Shown: positions 46,506 through 58,134 of the stretch, piece by piece | How positions within the stretch are numbered: the stretch's first letter is position 1 | Layout of the letters: each line of letters begins with the position of its first letter | Assembly: GCA_024636295.1 (NCBI GenBank) | Contig: JAGXHI010000017.1 | Coordinates: forward strand, 1-64,000 | DNA: 64,000 bases | Reading direction: 5' to 3' | Origin: Desulfuromonadales bacterium | GTDB lineage: Bacteria > Desulfobacterota > Desulfuromonadia > Desulfuromonadales > JAGXHI01 | The notes under the pieces: generated by a model | What the model was told of the DNA's origin: nothing | Seen by the model: the letters and a program-made list of their open reading frames with translations, nothing else | Databases searched by the model: none | Program-made: the position numbers and the translations under genes

Positions 46506-47406
46506 AAGAGTCGGAAACAGCCATCCCTTCACCGCCAATCACGACCTGTAGAGAAACCATGCCTGGAATTCTTTATCTTGTCGCCACACCCATCGGGAAT
46601 CTGGAGGATATCACGCTGCGAGCCCTGCGGATCCTCAAAGAGGCGGATCTGGTTGCCGCCGAGGATACCCGGCACAGCAGCAAGCTCTTTCGGCACTTCG
46701 GAATCGAAACTCCCTTGACTTCCTTTTTCGAGCACAATGAGGCTGAAAAAGGGGAACAACTCCTCACCGCCCTTCGGGAAGGACGTGCGGTGGCCCTGAT
46801 TTCCGACGCGGGGACTCCGGCCATTGCCGATCCCGGATTCATTCTGGTGCGTCGCTGCCGTGAGGAGGGGATTCCAGTAATTGCCGTTCCGGGTCCTTCT
46901 GCCGTGATTACCGCACTTTCTTCCTCGGGGCTGCCCACCGATCGTTTTGCTTTTGAAGGGTTTCTTCCCTCACGTCCGGCCGCCCGACGTAAAATTCTGA
47001 ACGCGCTGGCGGGGGAGAGCCGCACATTGATCTTTTACGAGACCCCACACCGCCTGCTTTCAGCTTTAAGGGATATGTCGGAAATTTTCGGAGAGGAGCG
47101 GCTTGTCGCGGTGGCAAGGGAGCTGACGAAACTGCACGAAGAGCTTTTCCTGGGAACCGCCGGGGAGGCTCTGGAGCATTTCGGAAAAGATAAAATCCGG
47201 GGGGAAATCGTACTGCTGGCCGCCCCCGCCCCCCCGACAAAGCCGACCGGATCGGTTCGGGACGCCCTGAGGAAATGGAAGCGGGAAACGGAACTGCCCA
47301 TGCGGGACATTGTCAAGCAGGTGGCCCGGGAATATGGCGTCCCCGGCAGCGAAGTTTATCGGGAGAGTCTCGCCATCAAGGAAGACGAGGAGAAAAGCGG
47401 GAATAC

Positions 47407-49715
<2,309 letters not shown>

Positions 49716-49798
49716 TCATCAAGAGGCTTAAGGGCCCTAGGCAGGCTTATATAGCACAGGGGAGGGGGTATTTCAATAAAACGCAGAGGAATCTTTCA

Positions 49799-49827
49799 TT
49801 GTCATCCTCTTTTGCGTAAGATACAAT
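49799..49827 (+). promoter_or_regulatory. Sigma70 promoter for the CorC/HlyC-family gene
   Basis: TTGTCA (49799-49804) and TACAAT (49822-49827) with a 17-base spacer, 38 bases before the start codon. Confidence 0.75.
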
Positions 49828-49864
49828 TTTTGCTGACAAATCCTAATATAAAGGGAGATATTGA

Positions 49865-51121
49865 ATGCTGGATGATCCCCATTTGTGGTGGCGGGTCCTT
49901 ACGTTGGGGTTCCTTTTTATCCTTTCAGGTTTCTTCTCCGGTTCCGAAACCGCCTTGATGTCCCTGGACAGACTGCGTCTTAAGTATCTTGTGGATAAAA
50001 AACGGCGCGGCGCCGAACAGCTTGACCAGCTTTTGGATCAGCCGGATCGGCTTCTCGCGGGCATCCTGGTCGGAAACAATCTGGTCAATGTGGCCGCCTC
50101 GGTTTTCGCTACCGGTTTGTTCGTTTATTTGTTCGGCGAACAGGGGGAGTTTCTGACTATTCTGATACTGACCCCGTTGCTTCTGATTTTCTCTGAAGTG
50201 TTCCCGAAGACTTTTGCCGCCAAAAACGCGGAGAAGGTCTCCTTTGCTGTTCTGGGCCCGATCCGGGTTTTTCTCTCGGTCCTGGCGCCGGTCAACTGGG
50301 TCATCATTCGCATTACCCGGCTGCTGGCAAAAGCGATAAAGGGCGATGAGAGACGCCAGATCATTTCGGAGGATGAAATCCGCTCCATTATCTCCGAAGG
50401 GGAGAGGACGGGGGTGGTCGCCAAGGATAAACGCCGGATGCTTCACGGGATCTTCGAATTATCAAAGACCCGGGTCCGCGATGTGATGATTCCTCGCACC
50501 GAACTTGTGGCCATAGAGGTTTCCACCCCTTTCGAGGAGGCGCTCAAACTGGTGCAGGAAGCAAATCATTCCCGGTTTCCCATTTTTGAGGAAAGTTTTG
50601 ACCATATTTTGGGGATCATTCACTCGAAGGACATTCTTAATTTCGTCAATCGCCCCGAGGATTTTTCCCTGCGCGAGATCGTCCGTCCTCCTTATTTTGT
50701 ACCCGAGTCGAAGCCGATCGAAACCCTTCTTCAGTCCTTCCGCCGGAAACGTGTCCATCTTGCCGTAGTTGTCGACGAATATGGCGGAGTGGAGGGCATT
50801 GTTACCCTGGAAGACATCGTGGAGGAAATCGTAGGGGAGATTCAGGATGAGTACGACGAGGAGGAGGTCCTGATCCGCGAGATCGCCCCCCGCCATTACA
50901 TCATTGACGGCAGTGCTTCCCTGCGAACGATCAACCGGCGCTTCGATCTCGATCTTTCGGAGGAACATGCCAATACCCTGGCGGGTTTTCTTCTTCGAAC
51001 CATGGGAACAATCCCGAGAGAGGGGGACATGTGCGAATGGAGTGGGACGGTATTTACGGTACGCAAGGTGGCTGACCGCCGAGTCGAGGAGATTGAGATG
51101 AAGCTGTCCCCCAAACTGTAA
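49865..51121 (+). CDS. CNNM/CorC-HlyC family membrane protein (hemolysin-like)
   Basis: 418-residue membrane protein. The N-terminal DUF21 domain (~1-185) has about three to four helices (FLFILSGFFSGSETALMSLD; LVNVAASVFATGLFVYLF). Two CBS domains (~200-335) contain RVRDVMIPRTELVAIEV and VDEYGGVEGIVTLEDIVEEI. The C-terminal CorC_HlyC domain (~345-418) follows. Relatives are implicated in Mg2+/Co2+ efflux; the older hemolysin label is not well supported. It has its own promoter and terminator. Confidence 0.9.
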   Translation: MLDDPHLWWRVLTLGFLFILSGFFSGSETALMSLDRLRLKYLVDKKRRGAEQLDQLLDQPDRLLAGILVGNNLVNVAASVFATGLFVYLFGEQGEFLTILILTPLLLIFSEVFPKTFAAKNAEKVSFAVLGPIRVFLSVLAPVNWVIIRITRLLAKAIKGDERRQIISEDEIRSIISEGERTGVVAKDKRRMLHGIFELSKTRVRDVMIPRTELVAIEVSTPFEEALKLVQEANHSRFPIFEESFDHILGIIHSKDILNFVNRPEDFSLREIVRPPYFVPESKPIETLLQSFRRKRVHLAVVVDEYGGVEGIVTLEDIVEEIVGEIQDEYDEEEVLIREIAPRHYIIDGSASLRTINRRFDLDLSEEHANTLAGFLLRTMGTIPREGDMCEWSGTVFTVRKVADRRVEEIEMKLSPKL

Positions 51122-51174
51122 CGAGGTCTGATCATCCGAAACAGTTTCCTCCAATTCTATGCACCATGTCAGCG

Positions 51175-51202
51175 GCCCTCTTCAAAGAGGGCTTTATTTT
51201 TT
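51175..51202 (+). terminator. Intrinsic terminator of the CorC/HlyC-family gene
   Basis: Stem GCCCTCT (51175-51181) / AGAGGGC (51186-51192) with a 4-base loop, then TTTATTTTTT. Confidence 0.88.
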
Positions 51203-51375
51203 CAGGAGAACATATCTTCTTTAAATCCCAACCACTCTTCATGAGTATCCTTTTTCCTTTCGCCGTGACGGTCTCATCAATACTCTAAAAAAGCTGAGCA
51301 GCGACACTCAAAGAAAAACCAGGGAAATCGAGGGCAGAGATTTATCTAACTTCCTAAAAAAGGTGGAAAATCTCC

Positions 51376-51404
51376 TTGACAAGGCTACCCTCCACCGTTA
51401 TAGT
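51376..51404 (+). promoter_or_regulatory. Strong sigma70 promoter of the dcw cluster
   Basis: TTGACA (51376-51381) and TATAGT (51399-51404) separated by exactly 17 bases, 50 bases before mraZ. The -35 and -10 are identical to those of the ffh operon. Confidence 0.88.
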
Positions 51405-51454
51405 TCCCAAAAAGTGTAAAAATGTGTTAATTATGCCCATGGAAAGGGTGATCA

Positions 51455-51898
51455 GTGGTGTTTCAGGGGGAATTTAATAATTCGATCGATCCCAAAGGAA
51501 GGGCAAGTATTCCGGCCCGGTTCCGGGAGATTCTAAAGGGGACATTCGGGGACGAGCGTCTGGTGGTGACCAAGCGCCGAGACGCCCTGGTCGCTTATCC
51601 CCTCCCCGAATGGAACGCCATCCTCGAGAGGGTTCAGGATATGCGCGGAGGAACCGTGAAGGACGATATTCTCCGCACCCGGGTGGCGCCGGCCGCGGAA
51701 TGCTCTTTTGACCGTCAGGGAAGAATTCAGCTGCCGCAGTCCCTGCGAACCTATGCCGCCCTGGAAAAAGAGGTCGTGGTGGTGGGTATGTTCAATAAAA
51801 TCGAGATTTGGAGCCAGCTCCGACACGCGGAGGAAACACGGGCCTCCGAAGATCGTCTTAACACGGCACAGGAGGTTCTTGCCGAGACAGGATTCTGA
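51455..51898 (+). CDS. mraZ: Transcriptional regulator MraZ
   Basis: 147-residue AbrB-fold DNA-binding protein, first gene of the dcw cluster and usually its autoregulator. Two MraZ repeats: GEFNNSIDPKGRASIPARFR with VVTKRRDALVAYP, and AECSFDRQGRIQLPQSLRTY with VVVVGMFNKIEIW. The start is GTG 51455 with AAAGGG upstream; a second GTG follows directly. rsmH starts 3 bases after the stop. Confidence 0.95.
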   Translation: MVFQGEFNNSIDPKGRASIPARFREILKGTFGDERLVVTKRRDALVAYPLPEWNAILERVQDMRGGTVKDDILRTRVAPAAECSFDRQGRIQLPQSLRTYAALEKEVVVVGMFNKIEIWSQLRHAEETRASEDRLNTAQEVLAETGF

Positions 51899-51900
51899 TT

Positions 51901-52848
51901 TTGTCCGCCGTGCCCTTTGAACACAGGTCGGTTCTGCCCCGGGAAGTCCTTTCCCTGCTTGATCCTCGTCCCGGAGAAGATTTTCTGGACGGGACAGTGG
52001 GAGGCGGCGGCCATGCACGGCTCATCCTTGAGTCCATCGCTCCCGGTGGACGACTGATAGGGCTGGACCGTGATCCCGAGGCAATTCAGAAAGCCGCTGA
52101 GGTGCTGGCGCCCTTCGGCGGCAGGGTCATTCTGCGGCAGGGGAATTTTTCAGAAGTTCAGCGGCACCTGCAGGAGGAGGGAATCGAAAAAGTTGACGGT
52201 CTGCTTCTGGATCTTGGAGTTTCATCTTATCAGCTCGACTCGCCGGAGAGAGGTTTTTCCTTTCGGACGGACGGCCCCCTTGACATGAGAATGGACCGGC
52301 AATCGGGTTTGAGTGCCGCGGATGTGGTCAACAGCTTTGAAATGGAGGATCTGGCCCGGATATTTCGCGAATATGGAGAGGAACGCTGGGCCAGAAGAAT
52401 CGCCCGCAGCATTGTTCGTGAAAGGCAGATTCAGCCATTTGAAAGCACGGGTCAGTTGGCGGAACTTGTCCGTGAGACGGTCCCTGGTGGAAAGGTCCCC
52501 ACAAGAATTCACCCGGCGACACGTGTATTTCAGGCCCTCAGGATCTTTGTCAATGGAGAGCTGGATCATCTCTCCCTCGGACTTGACCAGGGGATGGATC
52601 TGCTCAGGCCCGGAGGACGAATGGCGGTAATCAGTTTTCATTCCCTGGAGGATCGCATCGTCAAGCATTTCTTCAGGAGAGAAGCGAGAAGTTGCATCTG
52701 TCCGCCCAGAATTCCCGTCTGTTCCTGCGGTCACACGGCCAGGGTAGAGCTTCTGACGCGAAGGGGAATTCGGTCATCTCCCGAAGAAACCGCGGAAAAT
52801 CCCCGGGCGCGCAGTGCCGTTCTGAGGGGAATCCGCAGGCTGCCATGA
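51901..52848 (+). CDS. rsmH: 16S rRNA (cytosine1402-N4)-methyltransferase RsmH
   Basis: 315-residue SAM enzyme modifying C1402, the same nucleotide that RsmI methylates on its ribose. Motifs: HRSVLPREVL, FLDGTVGGGGHARLILE, LLDLGVSSYQLDSPERGFSF, LDMRMDR, HPATRVFQALRIFVNGEL and ISFHSLEDRIVKHFF. TTG 51901 has AGGA ~9 bases upstream; a GTG three codons in is an alternative. Confidence 0.96.
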   Translation: MSAVPFEHRSVLPREVLSLLDPRPGEDFLDGTVGGGGHARLILESIAPGGRLIGLDRDPEAIQKAAEVLAPFGGRVILRQGNFSEVQRHLQEEGIEKVDGLLLDLGVSSYQLDSPERGFSFRTDGPLDMRMDRQSGLSAADVVNSFEMEDLARIFREYGEERWARRIARSIVRERQIQPFESTGQLAELVRETVPGGKVPTRIHPATRVFQALRIFVNGELDHLSLGLDQGMDLLRPGGRMAVISFHSLEDRIVKHFFRREARSCICPPRIPVCSCGHTARVELLTRRGIRSSPEETAENPRARSAVLRGIRRLP

Positions 52849-52889
52849 AATAATCGCATGTGAAATTTTGCTATCCCAGGAGTGTTTTC

Positions 52890-53207
52890 ATGTCTGATGC
52901 AATGGTTAAATCCCTCCCCAAAATTAATGGTTTTTCTCTGCAGCGCCCAAAGCTTTTTCCCATGCTGGTCTTTATCGCCCTCATCTCGGGGATTTCCCTC
53001 TTTTTCGTATGGTCCCGCATCGAGGTCGTTCACCTGGAGTATGATATTTCCAGGCTTGAAGGACAGATGCGCGATATTCGGCAGGAAAATCGCAGACTGA
53101 GCCTGGAGGCCGCAAGTCTGCGCAGTCCCAATCGCATCGAGCGTATTGCTCTGAGCCGGCTTGGACTGAAATATCCCTCTTCCGACCAGGTGGTGACGAT
53201 TGACTGA
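52890..53207 (+). CDS. ftsL: Cell division protein FtsL
   Basis: 105-residue bitopic divisome protein. It has a short cytoplasmic start, one helix (LFPMLVFIALISGISLFFVW, ~25-44) and a periplasmic coiled coil (YDISRLEGQMRDIRQENRRL), ending in IALSRLGLKYPSSDQVV, typical of FtsL. ATG 52890 follows CAGGAG 7 bases upstream; a GTG-initiated frame from 52860 is less likely. Its stop overlaps the ftsI start. Confidence 0.85.
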   Translation: MSDAMVKSLPKINGFSLQRPKLFPMLVFIALISGISLFFVWSRIEVVHLEYDISRLEGQMRDIRQENRRLSLEAASLRSPNRIERIALSRLGLKYPSSDQVVTID

Positions 53208-55177
53208 TGGATGACCAGGCCAAATGGATACGCATCCGCATCCGTTTTATCGGCTTCTGCTTTATTGCGGTCTTCTCTCTGATCGTTTTTCGGGCATTCG
53301 ACCTGCAGGTTCGAAACCAGGAGGAATGGAGCAAAAGAGCCGAGCGGCAGCATCAGAAGACGATCCCTCTGACGCCGCAACGCGGAACCATATACGATCG
53401 CAACGGTGAGGTTCTTTCTCTGAGCATTGAGGTGGATTCCATTTTCGCCGAACCCAGAAACATAACGGACGGAAGCCAGGCGGCAAAACAGATCTCAGCC
53501 GCTCTTTCCCTTCCGTATTCCGTAGTCCGCTCCAAAATTACCTCGGACAAAAGTTTTGTTTGGCTCAAGCGCCAGGTAACTCCAAGTGAAAGCGAGGAAG
53601 TACGGAAACTGGGACTTCAGGGGATCGGATTCATTCAGGAACATCGGCGATTTTATCCTAACTCAGAAATCGGAGCGCATGTGATCGGATTCACGGGATT
53701 GGACCCCCGCGGCCTGGAGGGGCTGGAACTTGAGTACGATGCACAGCTTCTCGGCCAGGGAGGCTATCTGGTTACCGAAAGAGATGCGTTGGGACGGAGT
53801 CTGGGGTCGGGCAGGTATACGGTTCGGGGGCAACGGGGAGGCAGCAGTATGTATCTCACCCTGGACAAAAACCTTCAGTATATCGCCGAGAAGGAACTGA
53901 AACTCGGAATGAGGGAGAGTCGCTCTCGCGCAGGAACGGCTATTGTTCTTGATCCCGATTCGGGAAGGATTCTGGCAATGGCAAACCAGCCGAACTTCAA
54001 TCCCAATGCTTTTTTCAATTTTCGACCGGCCCAGTGGAGAAACAGGGCCGTCTGCGACACCTTTGAGCCGGGTTCCACGTTCAAGATTTTTCTCATGGCC
54101 GCCGCTCTCGAGGAGGGGTTGGTCAGGCCCGATCAGAAAATTTACTGCGAAAAGGGTGTTTACCGGGTCGGCGGACAGACCATTCATGATCACCGCGCCT
54201 ATGGCGACCTGAAGATTTCTGAAGTGATCAAGTTCAGTTCCAATATCGGAGTCGCGAAAATTGGGAAACTCCTTGAGCGTGAAAAATATTTCCGCTATAT
54301 CAGCGAATTCGGGTTCGGAGGAAAGACGGATATACATCTGCCGGGTGAAGTTCCCGGACTGGTGCGGAATCCAGCTCAATGGTTTGAAATCGATCTGGCC
54401 GCCATCTCCTTTGGACAGGGGATCTCGGTGACGGCTCTGCAGTTGGCTGCTGCCACGGCGGCCATTGCAAACGGCGGCTATCTCATGGCGCCCTATATTG
54501 TTCAGAGCATTGTCGATCCATACGGACAAGAGACGGAACGGCGCGAGCCGAAGATCGTTCGACAGGTCATTTCAGAGAAATCGGCACGGCAGGTGCGTGA
54601 GATGATGGCCATGGTCACCGAAGAGGGGGGAACCGGCACCCTGGCGCGGGTCCCGGGCTATCGCGTCGGGGGCAAGACGGGAACGGCTCAGAAAATCGAT
54701 CCTGTCACCGGAGGATATTCGGCGGATAAGAGAGTGGCCTCTTTTGTCGGGTTTGCTCCCGTCGACGATCCCAAACTCGTTATTCTGGTGGCCCTGGACG
54801 AACCGGAGGAGAAAATATATGGAGGCCTTGTGGCCGCGCCGGTTTTTTCCAGAATTGCGGCCCAGGCGCTTCCCTATATGAATGTCCTTCCCGACCGGAC
54901 GGAACGCGCCGCTCCTCCTGAGGCACCCGTCCCTTCGATCCAGGTCCGGGATTCCCGGCCGCCCGTGGCCCCGGCGGCGGCTGAAAAAAAGGGGGCGGGA
55001 CCGCGCATGCCGGATTTTACAGGAATGAGCTATCGGCAGGTCCTGCAGGTCATGGAGCGAACCGGGCTGAATCTCAAGCTGCGGGGAAATGGCCGAGTCG
55101 TGGAGCAGCACCCTGCGTCAGGGCGGGAGGTGACATACGGAACAGAAATCTGGGTTCGGTTGGCATCCCCATCCTGA
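53207..55177 (+). CDS. ftsI: Septal transpeptidase FtsI (PBP3) with C-terminal PASTA domain
   Basis: 656-residue class B penicillin-binding protein that cross-links septal peptidoglycan. One N-terminal helix (~10-30), a dimerisation domain with RGTIYDRNGEVLSLSIEVD, then the transpeptidase: Ser290 in GSTFK, SSN (KFSSNIGVAKIG) and KTGTAQ. After a Pro/Ala linker (~570-600) comes a PASTA domain (MPDFTGMSYRQVLQVMERTG). PASTA on FtsI is commonest in Gram-positives but also occurs in deltaproteobacteria. It overlaps ftsL by one base. Confidence 0.95.
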   Translation: MDDQAKWIRIRIRFIGFCFIAVFSLIVFRAFDLQVRNQEEWSKRAERQHQKTIPLTPQRGTIYDRNGEVLSLSIEVDSIFAEPRNITDGSQAAKQISAALSLPYSVVRSKITSDKSFVWLKRQVTPSESEEVRKLGLQGIGFIQEHRRFYPNSEIGAHVIGFTGLDPRGLEGLELEYDAQLLGQGGYLVTERDALGRSLGSGRYTVRGQRGGSSMYLTLDKNLQYIAEKELKLGMRESRSRAGTAIVLDPDSGRILAMANQPNFNPNAFFNFRPAQWRNRAVCDTFEPGSTFKIFLMAAALEEGLVRPDQKIYCEKGVYRVGGQTIHDHRAYGDLKISEVIKFSSNIGVAKIGKLLEREKYFRYISEFGFGGKTDIHLPGEVPGLVRNPAQWFEIDLAAISFGQGISVTALQLAAATAAIANGGYLMAPYIVQSIVDPYGQETERREPKIVRQVISEKSARQVREMMAMVTEEGGTGTLARVPGYRVGGKTGTAQKIDPVTGGYSADKRVASFVGFAPVDDPKLVILVALDEPEEKIYGGLVAAPVFSRIAAQALPYMNVLPDRTERAAPPEAPVPSIQVRDSRPPVAPAAAEKKGAGPRMPDFTGMSYRQVLQVMERTGLNLKLRGNGRVVEQHPASGREVTYGTEIWVRLASPS

Positions 55178-55222
55178 AAACCTTTGACTTTTAATGGAGA
55201 GAATAGCAAAATACCTGTTTCC

Positions 55223-56728
55223 ATGAGACTTTATAATTTATTTGGACATATTGCCTTCCGGCGGTTCGGCGCGGAAAGTGACCCGGAAATCACCGGTCTC
55301 CATTACGATTCGCGGTGCGTTCGCCCGGGCGGTGTTTTTTTCGCTCTGCCGGGTCTAAAGACGGACGGAACCCGGTTCATCGATCAGGCGGCCGCACAGG
55401 GCGCCCTCGCCGTCGTTTCAGAAAAGCAGTGTGATCTCCCCAGAGGAGTGACCGGAATTCAGGTTCACAGTGCACGGCAGGCCATGGCTTGGGCTGCCGC
55501 TGCTTTTTGGGGCAGTCCCACCTCCGGAATTCCCGTGGTCGGAGTGACCGGAACCAACGGAAAGACCACGGTAGCCTATCTCATAGAAGGGATTCTGCGC
55601 GCTGCCGGGTGTCGTCCGGCGGTGCTGGGCACCATTGAATACCGCCTTGGGACCCGCCGGTTGCCCTCTCCTCACACCACTCCCGAATCGACGGATCTTC
55701 AGCGGATTCTCTCGGATTTCAGAAAAGAGGGCGCCGACGCGGCGGTTATGGAGGTCTCCTCCCATGCTCTGGCCCAGCACCGGGTGGATGGGGTGGACTT
55801 CAACGTCGGCGTCTTCACCAACCTGACCCCGGAGCATCTCGATTATCATGGGGACATGGAAGGATATTATGCCAGCAAGCGTCTGCTTTTTTCCCTGCTC
55901 GAGACGCTTCCGGGAAGCCGGGCGGTCATTAATATCGATGATCCCAGCGGGGTCCGTCTCGCCCAGGAAGTTACAGGCCCTGTCACCTGCGGCTTTACGC
56001 AGACGGCAGCGGTTCGTCCCAGGGACTTTTCCCTGTCCCTGACGGGAATCGAAGCCGCCGTGGAGACGCCTGCCGGAACACTGGACCTGCGCTCGTCTTT
56101 GCTTGGGGAATTCAACCTGCAGAACCTTCTGTGCGCTGTGGGGGCAGGGATCGCCCTGGGGCTTTCGCCGGAGGAAATTGCGAAAGGCCTTGCCGACGTG
56201 CCTTCGATCCCAGGGCGACTGGAAAGGATCGAGAACGGTCTCGATTCCAGGATTCTCGTGGACTACGCCCACACGGGAGACGCATTGGACAAGGCCCTCC
56301 GTACACTGGCGGCGCTGAGACCCCGCCGGATCATAACCGTTTTCGGTTGTGGTGGCGATCGGGACCGGGGAAAGCGTCCTGTCATGGGGGAGATAGCCGG
56401 CCGGTATTCGGACCTGGCGATTCTCACCTCCGACAATCCACGATCCGAAAATCCGCAGGAGATCCTGAAGGAAGTCCGCAGCGGCATCAGACGCGTTCAT
56501 CCGCGGGAATGGACCCGAAGCGAAGCCGAAATCGGGGAGGGACGCGGATTTACGACTATTCCGGACCGCCGGGAGGCGATTGGTTTTGCCGTGTCTCTCC
56601 TGGGCCCGGGAGATCTTTTGCTGGTAGCGGGTAAAGGGCACGAGGATTATCAAATCATCGGGGGAGAACGCTTGCATTTCGATGACCGGGAGGAGATACG
56701 ACGGGCGCTTCGGGCCCGCGGAGAATAG
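55223..56728 (+). CDS. murE: UDP-MurNAc-tripeptide synthetase MurE (meso-DAP type)
   Basis: 501-residue Mur ligase adding the third stem-peptide residue. Motifs: VVGVTGTNGKTTVAYLIEG (ATP), TTPESTDLQ, VMEVSSHALAQHRVDG, LTPEHLDYHGDMEGYYASK and DYAHTGDALDKAL. SDNPRSENPQEIL carries the DNPR signature of meso-diaminopimelate-adding enzymes. The ATG at 55223 lacks a close Shine-Dalgarno (GGAGAG lies 22 bases upstream); a TTG at 55184 would add 13 residues, so the start is uncertain. Confidence 0.95.
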   Translation: MRLYNLFGHIAFRRFGAESDPEITGLHYDSRCVRPGGVFFALPGLKTDGTRFIDQAAAQGALAVVSEKQCDLPRGVTGIQVHSARQAMAWAAAAFWGSPTSGIPVVGVTGTNGKTTVAYLIEGILRAAGCRPAVLGTIEYRLGTRRLPSPHTTPESTDLQRILSDFRKEGADAAVMEVSSHALAQHRVDGVDFNVGVFTNLTPEHLDYHGDMEGYYASKRLLFSLLETLPGSRAVINIDDPSGVRLAQEVTGPVTCGFTQTAAVRPRDFSLSLTGIEAAVETPAGTLDLRSSLLGEFNLQNLLCAVGAGIALGLSPEEIAKGLADVPSIPGRLERIENGLDSRILVDYAHTGDALDKALRTLAALRPRRIITVFGCGGDRDRGKRPVMGEIAGRYSDLAILTSDNPRSENPQEILKEVRSGIRRVHPREWTRSEAEIGEGRGFTTIPDRREAIGFAVSLLGPGDLLLVAGKGHEDYQIIGGERLHFDDREEIRRALRARGE

Positions 56729-56729
56729 A

Positions 56730-58124
56730 ATGGAATTTACTCTTCAGCAGATCGCTCAAATAACAGGTGGAAGCTTGGTCCCGGAGAACGGCCGCGGAAG
56801 GATTTCGGGTGTTTCGACCGATACTCGGACCCTCTCCCGGGGTGAGCTTTTTGTCCCTTTGCGCGGTCCCCGATTCGACGGGCACCATTTCATTGAGGAG
56901 GCGGTGCGGCGCGGAGCGGCGGCCTGCCTCAGTGAAGAACCGGTCAGTGGCGTTTCCGTTCCGGTGATCCGGGTCGTGGATACGCTCCGTGCACTTGGGG
57001 ATCTGGCGGCTGTCCTGCGAAATGCTTTCTCGGGACCGGTCATTGCGATTACCGGGTCTTCGGGCAAAACAACCACCAAGGAGATGCTGGCGACGATCCT
57101 CGATCTCACAGGCCCCGGACTCAAAACGGAAGGCAATCTGAACAACCTGATCGGTCTGCCGCTGACTCTCTTCCGTATTGAAGACAGGCACCAGTGGATG
57201 GTGCTGGAAATGGGCATGAGCGCTCGCCGCGAAATAGCCCGTCTATCCGAAATCGGGTCTCCGACAGTGGGCGTCATCACCAATGTCGGGATGGCTCATC
57301 TGGAGACGCTTCATACCATGGAAGGAATCGCCATGGCCAAGGGCGAACTTTTTGCGGCCCTGCAACCGGGAACAACGGCGGTAATCAACGGAGAGGATCC
57401 CCGGGTGGCGCTTCTGCCGGTGGCGAACGGAGTTCGCAGACTCGTATTCGGCCTTGGTCCCGAAGCAGAAGTCCGCGCGGAGCAGATCGTTTCCGAGGGA
57501 GGCAGGGCCTCCTTTCGTCTGGTTCTTCCTTCGGGGGGCCGCAAGGTGGCGCTGCGGGCAGTCGGGCGCCATCAGGTTCTCAATGCCCTTGCGGCTGCGG
57601 CTGCGGCTGTGGCGCTGGGAGTGGAAGAGGAGACGATCGCCCTTGGGCTGGAAAAATTTCAGGTCAGCGCAGGACGCTCGGAACTGATCCAGCTTCCGTG
57701 CGGGGCTGCCCTTCTTGAAGACAGCTACAATGCAAATCCCCAATCGGTCAGGGCGGCTCTGGATACCCTGGACGATCTGCCCGGCAAAGGGCAGCGGATT
57801 GCAGTCCTTGGAGATATGCTGGAACTAGGGACTGCGTCTGTTTCACTGCACAGGGAGATCGGGGCGTTTGCCGCAAAAAAAACCGACCTTCTTCTCCTGC
57901 TGGGGGATCACTCGGAGGATACGGCTTCCGGCGCGCGTGCCGCTGGAATGTCCGAGGGACAAGTACGTATTTTCCGTACACATGAAGAGGCCGCCGCTTG
58001 TCTGAAGAGGGAATTGAATTCCGGAGACCGTGTTCTGGTCAAGGGCTCCAGAGGCATGCGGATGGAAAAAATCAATCTTTGTCTGCACGATCCGAATGCG
58101 TGCAGGGCGGCCGGAAACGGCTAA
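56730..58124 (+). CDS. murF: UDP-MurNAc-pentapeptide synthetase MurF
   Basis: 464-residue Mur ligase adding D-Ala-D-Ala. Motifs: ISGVSTDTRTLSRGELFVPL, VIAITGSSGKTTTKEML, GNLNNLIGLPLTLF, VLEMGMSARREIARLSEIGS, NVGMAHLE, LLEDSYNANPQSVRAALDTL and VLGDMLELG. ATG 56730 follows GGAGAA and begins one base after the murE stop; the frame from 56682 lies within murE. Confidence 0.96.
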   Translation: MEFTLQQIAQITGGSLVPENGRGRISGVSTDTRTLSRGELFVPLRGPRFDGHHFIEEAVRRGAAACLSEEPVSGVSVPVIRVVDTLRALGDLAAVLRNAFSGPVIAITGSSGKTTTKEMLATILDLTGPGLKTEGNLNNLIGLPLTLFRIEDRHQWMVLEMGMSARREIARLSEIGSPTVGVITNVGMAHLETLHTMEGIAMAKGELFAALQPGTTAVINGEDPRVALLPVANGVRRLVFGLGPEAEVRAEQIVSEGGRASFRLVLPSGGRKVALRAVGRHQVLNALAAAAAAVALGVEEETIALGLEKFQVSAGRSELIQLPCGAALLEDSYNANPQSVRAALDTLDDLPGKGQRIAVLGDMLELGTASVSLHREIGAFAAKKTDLLLLLGDHSEDTASGARAAGMSEGQVRIFRTHEEAAACLKRELNSGDRVLVKGSRGMRMEKINLCLHDPNACRAAGNG

Positions 58125-58134
58125 GGAATAATGC

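Larger units (their letters stand above)
51122..51454. other. 333-base intergenic region before the dcw cluster
   Basis: No gene seen. It holds the terminator of the upstream gene (51175-51202) and the near-consensus mraZ promoter (51376-51404). Between them is A-rich DNA with no recognised repeat. I did not find the regularly spaced TGGGN repeats described as MraZ sites. Confidence 0.55.

Noticed and set aside
51376..51460. MraZ-binding repeats upstream of mraZ
   Set aside because: Single TGGG-like words occur, but not the evenly spaced direct repeats needed.
55418..56677. 419-codon minus-strand frame over murE
   Set aside because: Shadow frame; murE motifs are intact on the plus strand.
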